64,000 nt of DNA, taken from positions 2,604,001 through 2,668,000 of the forward strand of contig JAUKUA010000007.1 of assembly GCA_030549175.1 (NCBI GenBank). The letters run 5' to 3'. Every line of letters begins with the position of its first letter. The stretch's first letter is position 1. Origin of the DNA: Lasiosphaeris hirsuta (taxonomy: Eukaryota; Ascomycota; Sordariomycetes; Sordariales; Lasiosphaeriaceae). Below, piece by piece: positions 11,407 through 22,295 of the stretch. The notes below the pieces were generated by a model. That model worked only from the letters and a program-made list of their open reading frames with translations, was not told the origin of the DNA and made no database searches. The position numbers and the translations under genes were made by a program.

Positions 11407-11620
11407 GGCTGCACAGCTTAATTTGGGGTGTTTTCACAGATGGCTCCCTTGGTTAAACCACCCAGGCTCGTAAACTAGCCGTCTTGCATGAAGGCCCTAA
11501 AGGTGGGCGGCAACCTGAGTTAGTCCAAGGTCACAGTTTTGGTTTAATTCTTAGCGCAACACACCTGTGCCAATCCCAGGTCGGCTTCAAAAGGGTGGGT
11601 CACTCCCGTTTGTCAATGTA

Positions 11621-11720
11621 AGGAAACTTTTTGTTGTCGTTGAACGGAAAGTCACGGTCTAAGCTAGTAGCATTTGGAGGATGCAGACGCTCCCCAGATT
11701 ACCCCACCACTTCAGGTTTT
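11621..11720 (+). repeat. Direct repeat copy 1 (about 100 nt)
   Basis: Begins AGGAAACTTTTTGTTG and contains 'GCATTTGGAGGATGCAGACG'. Matches copy 2 at 11792-11893 over its whole length, with mostly transition differences and a few small indels. Confidence 0.75.
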
Positions 11721-11791
11721 GGAGGAATGTGGCTTGCCGAGAACTGTGTTCCCCATGAACTAGGAATGTAAGTTGGGTGACAGGACGATGA

Positions 11792-11893
11792 AGGAAACTT
11801 TTTGTTGGCGTTGAAGACAAAAATTCACGGTCCAAGCCGGGGTAGCATTTGGAAAATGCAAACGCTCCTCATTTTACCATCCCTTCAAGTTTT
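11792..11893 (+). repeat. Direct repeat copy 2 (about 100 nt)
   Basis: Begins AGGAAACTTTTTGTTG and contains 'GCATTTGGAAAATGCAAACG', where copy 1 has GG and GA in place of AA and AA. The pattern of G-to-A and C-to-T differences is what repeat-induced point mutation would leave. Confidence 0.75.
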
Positions 11894-12789
11894 GTCAATT
11901 CGCTTTACATTGCACTTGTCACAACTCAAGGGCGGGACATCTCATATCTGCAATCACACTCCCAGATATGTCCCGATATTTCCAAACAAACCAAGACATT
12001 CGTAATACGAAATTACAAAACAAGGTATATACATTAGTACGCGCCTAACACGAGTTTCAATGACCCAGTCAGACAAAGTATGAACAATATCTACAGCAGA
12101 ACAGTAGGAGCCCCAACCCAATATGTCTTGACCCTTAGGCACACTGAATAGGTCTCAAAAGCTCTCGGTGTATCAGACCCGCCCCTTACTACTGAACCGA
12201 TGAAACTCATCTCCGAGCAAAGCTCTAGCAAGTCAGCACCAAAGAGTCCGCCAGCACCAGCCTGAGAGCGTTAATTGCGATACATATACCTCCGAGTCCC
12301 TGGGCAGTATAAAGGCATAGCCATTTCGAGCACTTGGATCCTAGAGGTGGTCGTTAAATAACCCTGGAGAAGGCACGGCTACTCAAATTCCGCCTCAAGC
12401 TCCCGAGCCGACAAAGAAAGTGGTACCTATCGGCAGGAAAGGAGAAACTGTCGAATCCCCGACGCTCCAGGCCCTTATCTTATCAGACTCGTAGCTTTTG
12501 ATAACATCAAAGAGCTAAAGCTGCTGCCAAGCCACTGGGAAGGAAACCGGACCTCCTTTCTCGTCGCGGCTCGGCCATAATTATGGAAAACCCCGATTCT
12601 GGTGATATACTCCTTTCTCAAGTGTTTCCAATTCCGTGGCCGATATTAGCTTGAGCCCGGCATGTCGGCGATATGCTGGAGACTGCCGATGGAGTCTGGG
12701 TTCACGAATATTGCTGAAGTAGTGTCGTAGCTCGAATCGTCGTCCTGAGAAGCGGAGTGGTGTGGGAGAGCCTAATTATCGTTTTGGCT

Positions 12790-13881
12790 TCATCGTGCCG
12801 GGAGTACCTTTCGGATGTACTCTCGAGCAATCCTGACGACTCCCCTGACATGATCTTCCAACCTCTTATCCTTTCTCCTCCTCATCCACAGAATTAGAAA
12901 AAATATGACAGCAATATTTATAGCAAAGTGCTTCGCAATCAGCCAGAAGCTCCATCCCACCCACGCATTCAGGCTTCTCTCCCTTCGAGACCTCCATTCA
13001 CGACCGGTCGCAATTTGCTCCCGTAGCGCTGCGATCTCTGCTGATAACCTGACAATCGCGCGCTCCATACGCTTTGTCCGCTTATCATTCCGCTTGACGT
13101 ACTCGCCGTGGCTATCATCGTCAGCTAACTCAGCCTCCTCGACCAGCCGCCTCTCCGACTCGTCCTCCTCGCTCATCGGGCTCAACACCCTCATGGGGCC
13201 ATCGGCACCACTCAGTGGCGTTTGAAACCGGCGCAGCCCCTCGCGCCCGCTGTCACCACTTCCGCTGTGGCTATGGCTTTGACTGTGTGCTGACACACTG
13301 GACCCCTCGGCCGAGCTCGACGGACTGTTGCTCTTGACCTGGTTCCAGACAAACTCAAGCTCAGCAACAAGCTCGAGCGCGTTGGGCGTGTTGGCGTAGC
13401 GGTGCATCGTCTCGATTAGAGCCTCGACGTAGCGCCGCTTAGCCTCGGTGCGGCTGATGCCCTTTTGCGAATTCCACGCGTCCCACTTGTCCTGCTCGCG
13501 CGCCACCTCGTCGCTGCTGATGCTGCTGCTGGCTGTGTTGTTGCTGTTCACACTGCTGATGATACTCGCGCTGCCGATCGTCGTGCCGGCTGCTGCTGCC
13601 GCCATAGAGGCAGCCGTGGGCCGCTCCATCACCCCGTCCACGTCACCTTCCATCGCCTGTTTGTAGAGCCCATACAGGCGCATTCGGTCGCCAGCGGGGG
13701 GCCGGGTCGCCCCCGTCTTGGGAATCTTTTTGACGGTGTTGAGGGCATGGACGAAGACGCGGTCTGGGAGCAGGAATACGCGTTAGTTTAGATTTCTAGG
13801 CTGATAAGCCGTACGTCCCTGGGGTGTGGAAAAGGGAAGCGCGGTTGGAGTTGTCGGGCTCTCACCGATTGAGTCCGCCAT
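12790..13881 (-). CDS. ATG37: Acyl-CoA-binding tail-anchored protein (Atg37/ACBD5-like)
   Basis: Two exons, 13881-13866 (16 nt, MADSI) and 13763-12790, joined in phase 1, give 329 residues. The N-terminal acyl-CoA-binding domain shows 'RVFVHALNTVKKIP', 'RMRLYGLYKQAMEGDV' and, after an Ala/Ser/Asn-rich insertion, 'DKWDAWNSQKGISRTEAK' plus 'RYVEALIETMHRY'. These are the core ACBP motifs (YGLYKQA, KWDAW). A long Ser/Glu-rich linker follows, then a coiled coil (ERAIVRLSAEIAALREQIAT) and one C-terminal membrane helix (WVGWSFWLIAKHFAINIAVI) before an RRRKDKR tail. This order, ACBP - linker - coiled coil - tail anchor, matches fungal Atg37 and animal ACBD5, peroxisomal membrane proteins that bind acyl-CoA and act in pexophagy. 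The role is inferred from architecture. Confidence 0.85.
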
Positions 13882-14832
13882 TGTGAATTATTTGAATTAA
13901 ACCTCTCCCCCCTAACTCAGCCCACTCCGTCACTAGCGTGACGAATCCGTTGTCAATATACGCAATTGCGTAGCTTCCTCGATGGGTTTAACACCAGCAG
14001 CGCCTTGTCAGGCTCAGTTACGCGTCGGAGCTTGGCGCATTCGGGGGTTCGTGATATATCAAGGTACTTTCGTCGTGTTCAAGGATAAGGAGCCAACCAA
14101 CAGCATTAGCAAAATGGCCAGCCGACGATCCAAACTGCATGTAATCGATCTCTTGCAACCATTATTAGGTATTGCCGAGCAAGTTGAAGAACGGAAGTGC
14201 GGTTCGTCGCGTAGAAAACAGGTAGCTAGTGTATCGATGGAATGTCTACTAAGGTCGCAGATGAGGTGATGCCCTCCCCCCAACGCCAGCGCGGGCCCTC
14301 TGTCAAACGAACAAGTTGCCCTGGACCTGGACCTCGGCACAAACTAACGTGAGTCGTTGGGCGGGTCCACATCCCCCATTTTGGGGGGCAGCCCCCTGCC
14401 CTGAACGACCTAAGCCCGGGGAAATGTTGTGCAGGGGCTAGCTTCCAATCGTCGGCATATGAAAAACGTCGGAACGCAACCAGAGAAGCACAACGCAGAA
14501 TTGATCGCCCCTGGCGAACAAACAAATCGCAAAGTGATCTTGGATTATCCGCCTCCAACCCCTTAGCCTCGAGTGTCTAGTGTGAGCGCGACGGAGCCTT
14601 TTCCGACCTACTTTCGGCGTTCCAACTGGTTTCAGCGTCACAGTCAAGTGTTGCAAATGATGGGTTACCACGCTGCGTGTAAAGCTCAATGCCTCGGTGC
14701 TGCATCAAATATCTATCTACTCTGCCAACCACTCAAATCCCGGGGAGACAACTAAATAGGTATACGCTATGTCTATTTGCGCCACCTGCAGACCGTACGA
14801 TGCATTGTTCTCGAAAGCTTAGAGACCGCCGA
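13882..14832. other. Intergenic, about 950 nt
   Basis: Between the Atg37-like start and the RNase III stop (both minus strand). No gene, repeat or RNA seen. Confidence 0.55.
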
Positions 14833-16062
14833 TTACGATTTCTCTCCGTCCTTGAGCTGCTGTGCTCTTGCTGCGAGGAACTGCGACTTCTTCTCCCGAT
14901 ACACCTTCATCAGCTTCTTGTTATTCAGTGCCATCTGCGCGGCCTTCTGGCCAGCTTCCTTCTTGCCAAGAGCACTTCCGAACCCTATCTGTTTGTCGAC
15001 CTCGCCCCACCCGGTGAGAAAGCAGCCTATGGTGAAAAGGACTAGATCGTGATCCCTATCCTTCTTGGCGGGTCCAATCTCTTTGTATTCGAGCTTGATG
15101 CTCTTACCACCGATAGCAGCCTCCAGGTCTGTTTTGGGCAGAGTTTTGCGTTCGGGTACGGGTGCCGAGGCTAAGGCCTCCTCTTTCAAGATATGCCTCT
15201 CCATCATGGGAGCCCATAAAGCCTTGAGCCAGTCCGCCGTGCGCTGGACTCCATCCTTGGGGTCCGACAGGATAATAGCTCCCACATAAGACTCAAATAT
15301 ATCTCCGAGTGCCTTGACACGGTGCTTTTGGCTGACTTGTGTCCCGCCGGAACGCCCTCCAAGATCGAACTCATCGGGGAAATTGGCGCGCTTGTTCAGG
15401 CCGTAATACAGTGAGAACTGTGACAGGGTGGAGTTGCGAATGCACATTTCCCGCAGCTGCGAGGACTTGCCTGGAGGAAGAGTAGGAAAGGTTTGGTAGA
15501 TCAGTGCAGAGACGATGACTTCAAGATAGGCATCACCCATCCACTCCAGTCTCTCGTAGCTCATTTCGTCCGTGGGTAAGTCAAGCTTTCCAGAATGCGT
15601 CAGGGCTGCGGTTTCCAGTTTAGGATCCAGGACGGCAGGAAGTGGCGGGTATCGCTTGCTGATGTCTGCCGCAGTCCATTTAGTAACAACCGAAGGCGGG
15701 AAGACTGGGGTTAGGTATTCTTTTGCGGTCGGGGCTTTTGATTTCGCTTCTTCCACAGGCTGCTTTCCCAGCACTTCGAAGGCAGAGACGAGTTTGCTGC
15801 TCAATGAAGAAAGACGCCGCGTTGTCGTTGGCACCTCCGCCTCCTCAGCCTCCGCTAACCCTGTTGCCTTCAGAGATTGCAGGCAGTCGATAAGCTCATC
15901 TGCATTCTCCAGGAGCAGAGCAATGGCTTTTGACTTCGGGTCGCTCTTTTGCGTATTTTTTTCGACTTTTTTGGTGGCCGTTTTTGCGCGCTTCGGACTC
16001 GAGAAAGCGTTGGCTACTTCAAGTTGAGGCTGGATAGCCTCACTGTGCGAGCGCTTTCCCAT
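14833..16062 (-). CDS. Ribonuclease III with dsRNA-binding domain (Rnt1-like)
   Basis: Single exon, 409 residues. A basic, Lys/Ser-rich N-terminus (KRAKTATKKVEKNTQKS) could be a nuclear localisation signal. The RNase III domain spans about 150-275: the signature helix reads 'ERLEWMGDAYLEVIVSALIY' against the usual ERLEFLGDAVLE, retaining the catalytic acidic residues. The second catalytic block is 'KALGDIFESYVGAIILS'. A C-terminal double-stranded RNA-binding fold (about 320-390) ends in 'FGSALGKKEAGQKAAQMAL'. Only one RNase III domain is present and no helicase or PAZ, so it is not Dicer. It resembles yeast Rnt1, which processes pre-rRNA, snRNA and snoRNA precursors in the nucleus. It shares a 333-nt divergent promoter region with mS33. 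Confidence 0.9.
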   Translation of the reverse strand: MGKRSHSEAIQPQLEVANAFSSPKRAKTATKKVEKNTQKSDPKSKAIALLLENADELIDCLQSLKATGLAEAEEAEVPTTTRRLSSLSSKLVSAFEVLGKQPVEEAKSKAPTAKEYLTPVFPPSVVTKWTAADISKRYPPLPAVLDPKLETAALTHSGKLDLPTDEMSYERLEWMGDAYLEVIVSALIYQTFPTLPPGKSSQLREMCIRNSTLSQFSLYYGLNKRANFPDEFDLGGRSGGTQVSQKHRVKALGDIFESYVGAIILSDPKDGVQRTADWLKALWAPMMERHILKEEALASAPVPERKTLPKTDLEAAIGGKSIKLEYKEIGPAKKDRDHDLVLFTIGCFLTGWGEVDKQIGFGSALGKKEAGQKAAQMALNNKKLMKVYREKKSQFLAARAQQLKDGEKS

Positions 16063-16395
16063 TGTAAGTTGTTGTTGATGTGAAAGGCAACTTGAGACTG
16101 AGCGTCAAATATGAAGATGAAAAGGAAATCATAGGGTAAGCAGGGCAGATATCTGGAACTAAAAGAATTTTGAGCCCGCGCTGGCGAAGGTGGGTCCACG
16201 CCCACTTTTACCGACAGCTGGTGGCGGGCCTGTTTAACGGATTAGATTGCGGCTGAACAGGGGTCGACAATCGCCCCACGTAAACGGTTCTGATTGGCGG
16301 CGCATAGGAAAGCTGAGAGATCTTTGAACCTCTTGCAGTTCGCAATTCTTGTCCAGTCAAGAACCCACCGACGGCCAACCCTATGTAGTGTCGAG
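16063..16395. promoter_or_regulatory. Bidirectional promoter, RNase III / mS33
   Basis: 333 nt separate the two divergent start codons. A CCAAT box (inverted, ATTGG at 16293-16297) lies about 100 nt from the mS33 start. No other recognised element. Confidence 0.5.
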
Positions 16396-16872
16396 ATGTC
16401 GGTCCCACGCGCACGGCTGCTGGCTCTTATGAAGGTAGGGATGCCAATTGGCATATGGTATACACGCGAGGCTAACCTGCGGTGTCTAGGCTCGATGCGA
16501 GCTCTTCTCGACAACATTCAATCCCGAAGGTCTCCGAACCGGTAACAAGATCCTACGACAGAGGCTACGAGGCCCAGCCCTTGCCGCGTACTATCCCCGG
16601 AAGCTCGTGACATTGCGCGACCTTCAGAAGGAGTTTGCTCCTCTGGAGTTGATGATCGACGACGAGATAGACGATGACCGGCTGGAACACATTGCAGGGT
16701 TCGTCTCCCTGCCCGGCGGCCCTGTCCCTCCTGAACCTGACACAATGCAGTTTGAAAGCCCGTGGAAAGAGTGCGCCAAAGAAGAAGAAGGGGCCTCCTA
16801 CGAGTATGCATGTCCCTTCTATAACCAGCAACAAAATGCTAACCGTTTGCAGACAAGGAGAAGAAGAAATAA
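16396..16872 (+). CDS. RSM27: Mitochondrial small ribosomal subunit protein mS33 (Rsm27/MRPS33)
   Basis: Four exons, 16396-16434, 16490-16698, 16751-16803 and 16853-16872, give 106 residues. The family core is clear: 'MSVPRARLLALMKARCELF', 'FNPEGLRTGNKILRQRLRGP' and 'AAYYPRKLVTLRDLQKEF'. The last two introns (52 and 49 nt) are needed to reach the conserved basic tail 'LKARGKSAPKKKKGPPTNKE', ending EKKK. Without splicing, the frame runs into unrelated sequence. mS33 is a component of the head of the mitochondrial small ribosomal subunit, encoded in the nucleus and imported; no cleavable presequence is obvious. The short final exon of 20 nt encodes only NKEKKK and the stop. Confidence 0.93.
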
Positions 16873-18382
16873 GCTACGGCGTATATCTCCTGTACCATTC
16901 CTGTATGGAGGCCGGATTAGAATACAGCCCGATTACTCGAGGCTAATTTGTAGACTCATTCCATAACCTAATATGTCACTCCGCAGCCTTGCTGTCTTCG
17001 GTTGATGGTATTTCTGTCCTTTCATTGGTATCCCCGGTGTCCTCGGGTATTCTGCCAGCTCTTGTCCACAGCCCGACAGCCAAGACATCCGCCTCGCACT
17101 GAATGTTACTTCTCATCCCACGCTGTAGGATAGTAAATCAACCATCCAGTACTTTGCCTCCCCGACGGTACCCGCTGTGGAATGTATAATGCGGCGTGGC
17201 AACTCGAAACTCCAATTGCTACTCTAAGTTATCCTGCCGTGTCGGTATCTTCACCCAAGGGCGAAGCCTACTGCTCGACGTAGCTCTGCTCGATTTCAGT
17301 TCTCATAAACCGAAGTTAAATGGCAAAACTAATACATAATCAATTGCTAGGTAGGTGCCCTTTTCTGCAGCGGTCAATCGCACAATACATGTCAAAATAG
17401 CACACCCGCGTTCCCGGCCCCCAGTATTTTAGAACCCCGGGTTCCTTGGTTGCCTCCCTTCAGCTGAGAATACAAATAGATATTAAATCAAGTCTTTGTT
17501 TCATACCCCCCCGTGGAACTTGTCGGGCACTACTCGGGTCCCGGTTGCCATTCACAGCAGCTTTCTGGCGACGCTTCTTCCTCCGTGTAAGCCAAGGATA
17601 ATGGGCACAGCGCATCAATCAGCGGCCTCGGACTCCAGACGAGGCCACATGACGTCTGCAGGATATAGAGGTGGGGAGGAGCAATTCTTCTTCGGGTGTA
17701 AACATGGAAACTACTACCTACCTTACCCAGCCTTGCAACAGCCGACCAGTCATGCTAGCCTGGGTAGTGTCGGGTAGACAGCGGCTGATAGAGGCCCTGG
17801 GCAAACATACCAGTGTGTACCTTCCTTCTTTACTTCGGCTGCAGCCTGGCTTCGATCAGACTTTGGGGACGTCGGAGCAGGATCAGGACATAAAGTTAGC
17901 CTGTTCAGCTGAACTCGCCCCGCCGATCTGTCCCTCGTGTGCTCCTGACGGGAGCTGCCTTCCAGAAAGTCTGCATGGCCCTCCTTCTTGAAAGAGACCT
18001 GCTTCCTCTCGCCAGCCTCCGATCCTGATCTCAGGACCTCGGGACCGGGATCAATGGGGCCCGACTGCCTCCCAGCACCACTCCAGGTACCTTAACTCTG
18101 ACCTAGCCTGTCACTTTCTGTGCCGGGCACCGCAGCTTGCCCTCTTGTTCTTAGGGCGCCTGCCATTTTTCTCGGCGTCTTTTCTTCCTTTTTTACCCGC
18201 ATTGACGTGCCCGTCTACAATCTCGCACCACATTCACCTCACAACTCGGGAAAAAATCTACTTCTCTTCTTTACTACCAACATCTTGACCATCTTCTCAC
18301 TTTGTGAAACCACCCGTCCAACCACTGCCTTTTTTCTAGTCGGCTTACTATACTATCCTACCCCAGTGTCAGGGGCGACACC
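16873..18382. other. Long leader/promoter region of the Pumilio gene
   Basis: About 1.5 kb with no supported gene. From about 18100 it becomes C/T-rich, as expected of a fungal promoter and 5' leader. Short ATG frames near 17496-17990 lack coding character. Confidence 0.55.
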
Positions 18383-21300
18383 ATGTCTGCAACAGCATCC
18401 ACCGGCTCTCCCAGTGAGCGCCGCGCATCGGCCTCCCGGAGCTTCTCCCAGGACGAGAACGTGAAGCACTCGGACGAGTTCTCACCCCGCGCTGCACAGG
18501 TAAGCTGTACTTCTGTGGGATTTTGTTTTGTTTGTGAGGCGACCAAATGGATCGCGAGCTGTTCCTTGTCCCCTGGCATCATTTGATAGGCGAAACAATG
18601 CTGTTCTAGCCGCATGACTGTTCTCCTGTGGGATGCCTTGGTTTCAGTTACAACAAGCTGGTGCATATTCTGGCGCAACCCTGGGCACTCGTTGAGGGAA
18701 ACCGGCTCCCTGAACTGCCCTGGACCAGCTTGCCCCTATTCTAGCCCTTCCATCCGAACTACCAGACGATTCATTTCCGCTCTATACAATAACTGGTCTT
18801 TGAAAAGACCTCATTTCCGAACCACTACAGCACGGCCTGTGAGGTCGGATCGGTCTTTCCCCATGGATCCAGCCGACGTCAAGAAGACTTCATGCCCCTC
18901 TGAGACGGACGCCCCGCAATGGCGCCGGTCAAACCATCTACTCATTGCCATTCAGATTTATTCTTCTTCTCTTTCACCTATAAATACCACCCACACTTTC
19001 TTCTCAGCTAACTGAGCCATCATCAGGACAACCTCACGAGCTTGTCCCTCAAGAAGTCCGTGGCCGCTCTATCAACTTCCAAGAACGCAAACCAAAGCCA
19101 GCCCAAGGTACTTGATGCTGTCATCACCTAACATGAGATATTGGACTGATAATGACAGAAGTTGAAGGTCAACCACGAACCTCCTTCGCCCACAGACTCA
19201 TATCCGATGGACAAACTCTACGCCAAACTGTCCGAGCAGCAGCATGCTCTCATGATGCAGCGAAAGGACACTTTCAAGTCTGCCGACGACGAGGGTCTGT
19301 TTTCTCGTGGAGGTCTCGACCACCAGTCGTCAAGCAGCTCGCTTCCGATTACACCAATCCCCGAAACACTTCCTACGACTGCGCCGACGACCAGATCCGC
19401 GAGTGTCACGCCCAACGATAACAAAGCTGATACCGAAGTCATGCGTCTCAAGCACGAGCTAGCTCAGGCCCAATCCAAAATCTCAATACTGGACCATGAG
19501 CTAGCGCAGACTCGCCTCGCCACCCAAGACAGCGGGCGTATCACGCCAGTTTTTGTCACCGAGCCGGAGTATCGGGCCATCATTGGAACGACCGTGTCTC
19601 CAGTCGCGCCCCGCGTCCCAGTAGGCCCGGCCTTCAGTGCTTCGATCAAACCTCCTTTCTCTCGTGAGCACAGTTGGATGGTTCAGGATGATGCTCGGTC
19701 GGATACTAGTGATACTTTGTCGGCTGGGGTTCCTAACCGCGTTCGTGGAATCTGGAGCAACAAGCCCGCCTTCACGCCGAGCTGCCCTCATCCTTCGTCC
19801 TCAATGCCGATTACGGACGACACCAGAGGTGGACCGTGGGCTAGCAGCCGTCCCATGCATCTCCCTACCAACTTCGAGCAATCGTTTGTCGCTCCGTCTG
19901 TAGAGCCTTACCGGCCAGAGCGGATTTCCCCGGACCACGAGATGGCGCGGCCGGCCGGACGTAGGGGAAACAGATACGACACTCGTTTCGGGCAGGCGAA
20001 TAACTTTGGCGGTGGTTTCAATGCGTACAACATCGGCCCCGCTCAGTACGAATCGGGCACTGGCTTTGCCGGTGGCCCTCCTGGAGCAATGTCGGGCGGT
20101 ATGGGACTGGGCTTGTATCCTCCCTTCCAGCAGCAATCGGCCGGAACGCCGCTGTCTCCCCATGCTACCGAGTTTACCTCAGCGGGAGTGCCATGGAAGA
20201 CAGAGGTATGTTTCATTGACAATCAAAACAGGACTTTCCAAGCTAATTCTTCCGTGTCTTTTAGTCTCTGACCTCCGAGGGTCAAACCTATTTACCAGCG
20301 ACAGAGCCTCTGAACTACCGTCGCCTCCTCGATCGTAATGTTACCTGCGACTGGAAGTATATCGTTGACAAGATTGTGTGCAACAATGACCAGCAAGCCT
20401 CGATTTTCCTGCAGCAAAAGCTCAAGGTCGGAACTCCGGAGCAAAAGTACGACATTGTCGAGGCAATTGTCGCGCAGGCTTACCCCTTGATGGTCAATCG
20501 CTTCGGTAACTTCCTGGTCCAGCGATGCTTTGAGCATGGCACTCCGGAACAGGTCATCAAAATCGCGGAGGCGATTCGTGGCAACACTCTCAACCTTTCG
20601 ATGGACCCCTTTGGCTGCCATGTGGTCCAAAAGGCATTTGATTCTGTGCCCGAGGACTACAAGGCAATCATGGTTCATGAACTACTTCGTCGGATCCCGG
20701 AGACGGTCATCCACCGCTACGCCTGCCATGTCTGGCAGAAACTATTCGAGCTGAGATGGACCGAGTCACCTCCACAGATCATGAAGTACGTCAACGAAGC
20801 CCTTCGGGGCATGTGGCATGAGGTCGCCCTGGGCGAGACGGGAAGTTTGGTTGTGCAGAACATTTTTGAGAACTGTCTGGAGGAAGACAAGGTGGGCCTC
20901 TTATACCTAAGTAAACCACGAAGGGGGACTAACACGAAGATATCTAGCGGCCCTGCATCGAGGAAGTTCTGGCCAACATTGACATTGTCGCTCACGGCCA
21001 GTTCGGAAATTGGTGCATTCAGCACATCTGCGAACATGGCGCTCCTGCAGACCGAAGCCGGGCTGTCGACCATGTGATTCGCTATGCTGCCGAGTATAGC
21101 ATGGACCAGTTCGCCTCGAAGGTTGTCGAGAAGTGTCTCAAGATTAGTGGTTCCGACTTCCTCGGCCGTTACCTTGACAGAGTCTGCGAGGGTAGGGTTG
21201 ACCGTCCCCGGATCCCTCTGATTGACATTGCCAGCGACCAGTACGGCAACTACCTTATCCAGTACATTCTCACCCATGCCTCACCTCAGCATCGTGAGAT

Positions 21301-21478
21301 CGTTGCCGCGCACATCCGGAAGCACATGGTCTCCCTCCGCGGATCCAAGTTCGGTTCCCGTGTTGGCATGCTATGCACAAACCACGCCGTTGCCACCCGC
21401 CCCGGACCCGGCGTCGGCCCAGTCATGGGTGGCGCCCGTATGGGTCCCGGCGCTCGGTATGGTGGCCCTTACCGTTGA
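18383..21478 (+). CDS. Pumilio (PUF) family RNA-binding protein, Mpt5/Puf-like
   Basis: Five exons, 18383-18499, 19027-19107, 19159-20205, 20265-20891 and 20948-21478, all joined in phase 0, give 800 residues. The first intron is long (527 nt) for this genome. Residues 1-420 are Ser/Pro/Gly-rich, with a short coiled coil 'VMRLKHELAQAQSKISILDH'. The PUF domain (about 450-760) shows successive repeats with typical cores: 'RFGNFLVQRCFEHG', 'PFGCHVVQKAFDSV', 'RYACHVWQKLFELR', 'ETGSLVVQNIFENC', 'QFGNWCIQHICEHG', 'QFASKVVEKCLKIS' and 'QYGNYLIQYILTHA', ending 'SKFGSRVGML'. These positions contact RNA bases in known PUF proteins. Such proteins bind 3' UTR elements and regulate mRNA stability and translation in the cytoplasm. 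A Gly/Arg-rich tail ends the protein. Confidence 0.93.
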
Positions 21479-22295
21479 GGATTGGGACATGGTTTCGATG
21501 AGAAGTGTTCGCAAAGTCAACGAGCGAGCAATGCTCGTCCCCTATGTCATCGTCCAGGCTTACCCCCACTCCTTTTCAACTGAATGATTTTCGCAATCGG
21601 TTCTCGACGAAAGCTCAACCTTACCATATGAGACTCGGTTTCACGAACATCTTCGTCAGCAGCTAATTTTACAAATCACCCGACATCCTACGCTCGGGAG
21701 GCTACTGCCCATTCGAGTGCGTTGGACACATTATGTTTATGGTTTTTGCAATATCAAACGGTTGGGTGGGCGACCTCGAAGGGAGGCTAATATGTCTTGT
21801 CCAGATCTAATGGGGACAGCGACCAACCTCTTCTTCCAGGCGCCCTCTCAACAGGCTCACGCTACCCCCACCCTAATATAGTTGCGAGGAATTGATTTTG
21901 GCAGAAAGGCCAGTTTTTAGCTGCGCGTTGAGGGAGTGAGTGATGGTGTTGATCAGAGTGAGGAAATTGACCGAGAGTTACTTTTTTGTGCTATTGAGAA
22001 GAAAAGAAGACGGGAGAAAATGCACGGCCTGAAATGGATTACTTGGCCTTGGGCATGTACCAGAGATAGTTATGAGTCCGATAGTCGCTCCTTTAATGCC
22101 ACCAATAGACTGTTACTCGCGGCGTCTGGGCCTTACGTGATGGTGGAGCGCTCCAGGCAGTGGAGACGGGCTAGTCCATATGGCCAACAAAGGTATAGTA
22201 ACACAATGGGCTGGCATTAAGTAGTTTGCTGGTAAGCTGTGTGCGTCTGACCTCATCAACAGTCGCCGTCTCCCGTTCAAATCAGGTACACTACG
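21479..22295. other. Convergent 3' region, Pumilio / SelO
   Basis: About 820 nt of non-coding sequence between two converging genes. A long Pumilio 3' UTR is likely. No gene seen. Confidence 0.55.

Larger units (their letters stand above)
11407..12789. other. Intergenic, about 1.4 kb, with a diverged direct repeat
   Basis: No gene is supported. Between 11621 and 11893 an approximately 100-nt sequence occurs twice (listed separately). The rest is ordinary mixed-composition DNA that should hold the promoter of the 232-aa gene and the 3' UTR of the Atg37-like gene. Confidence 0.6.
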
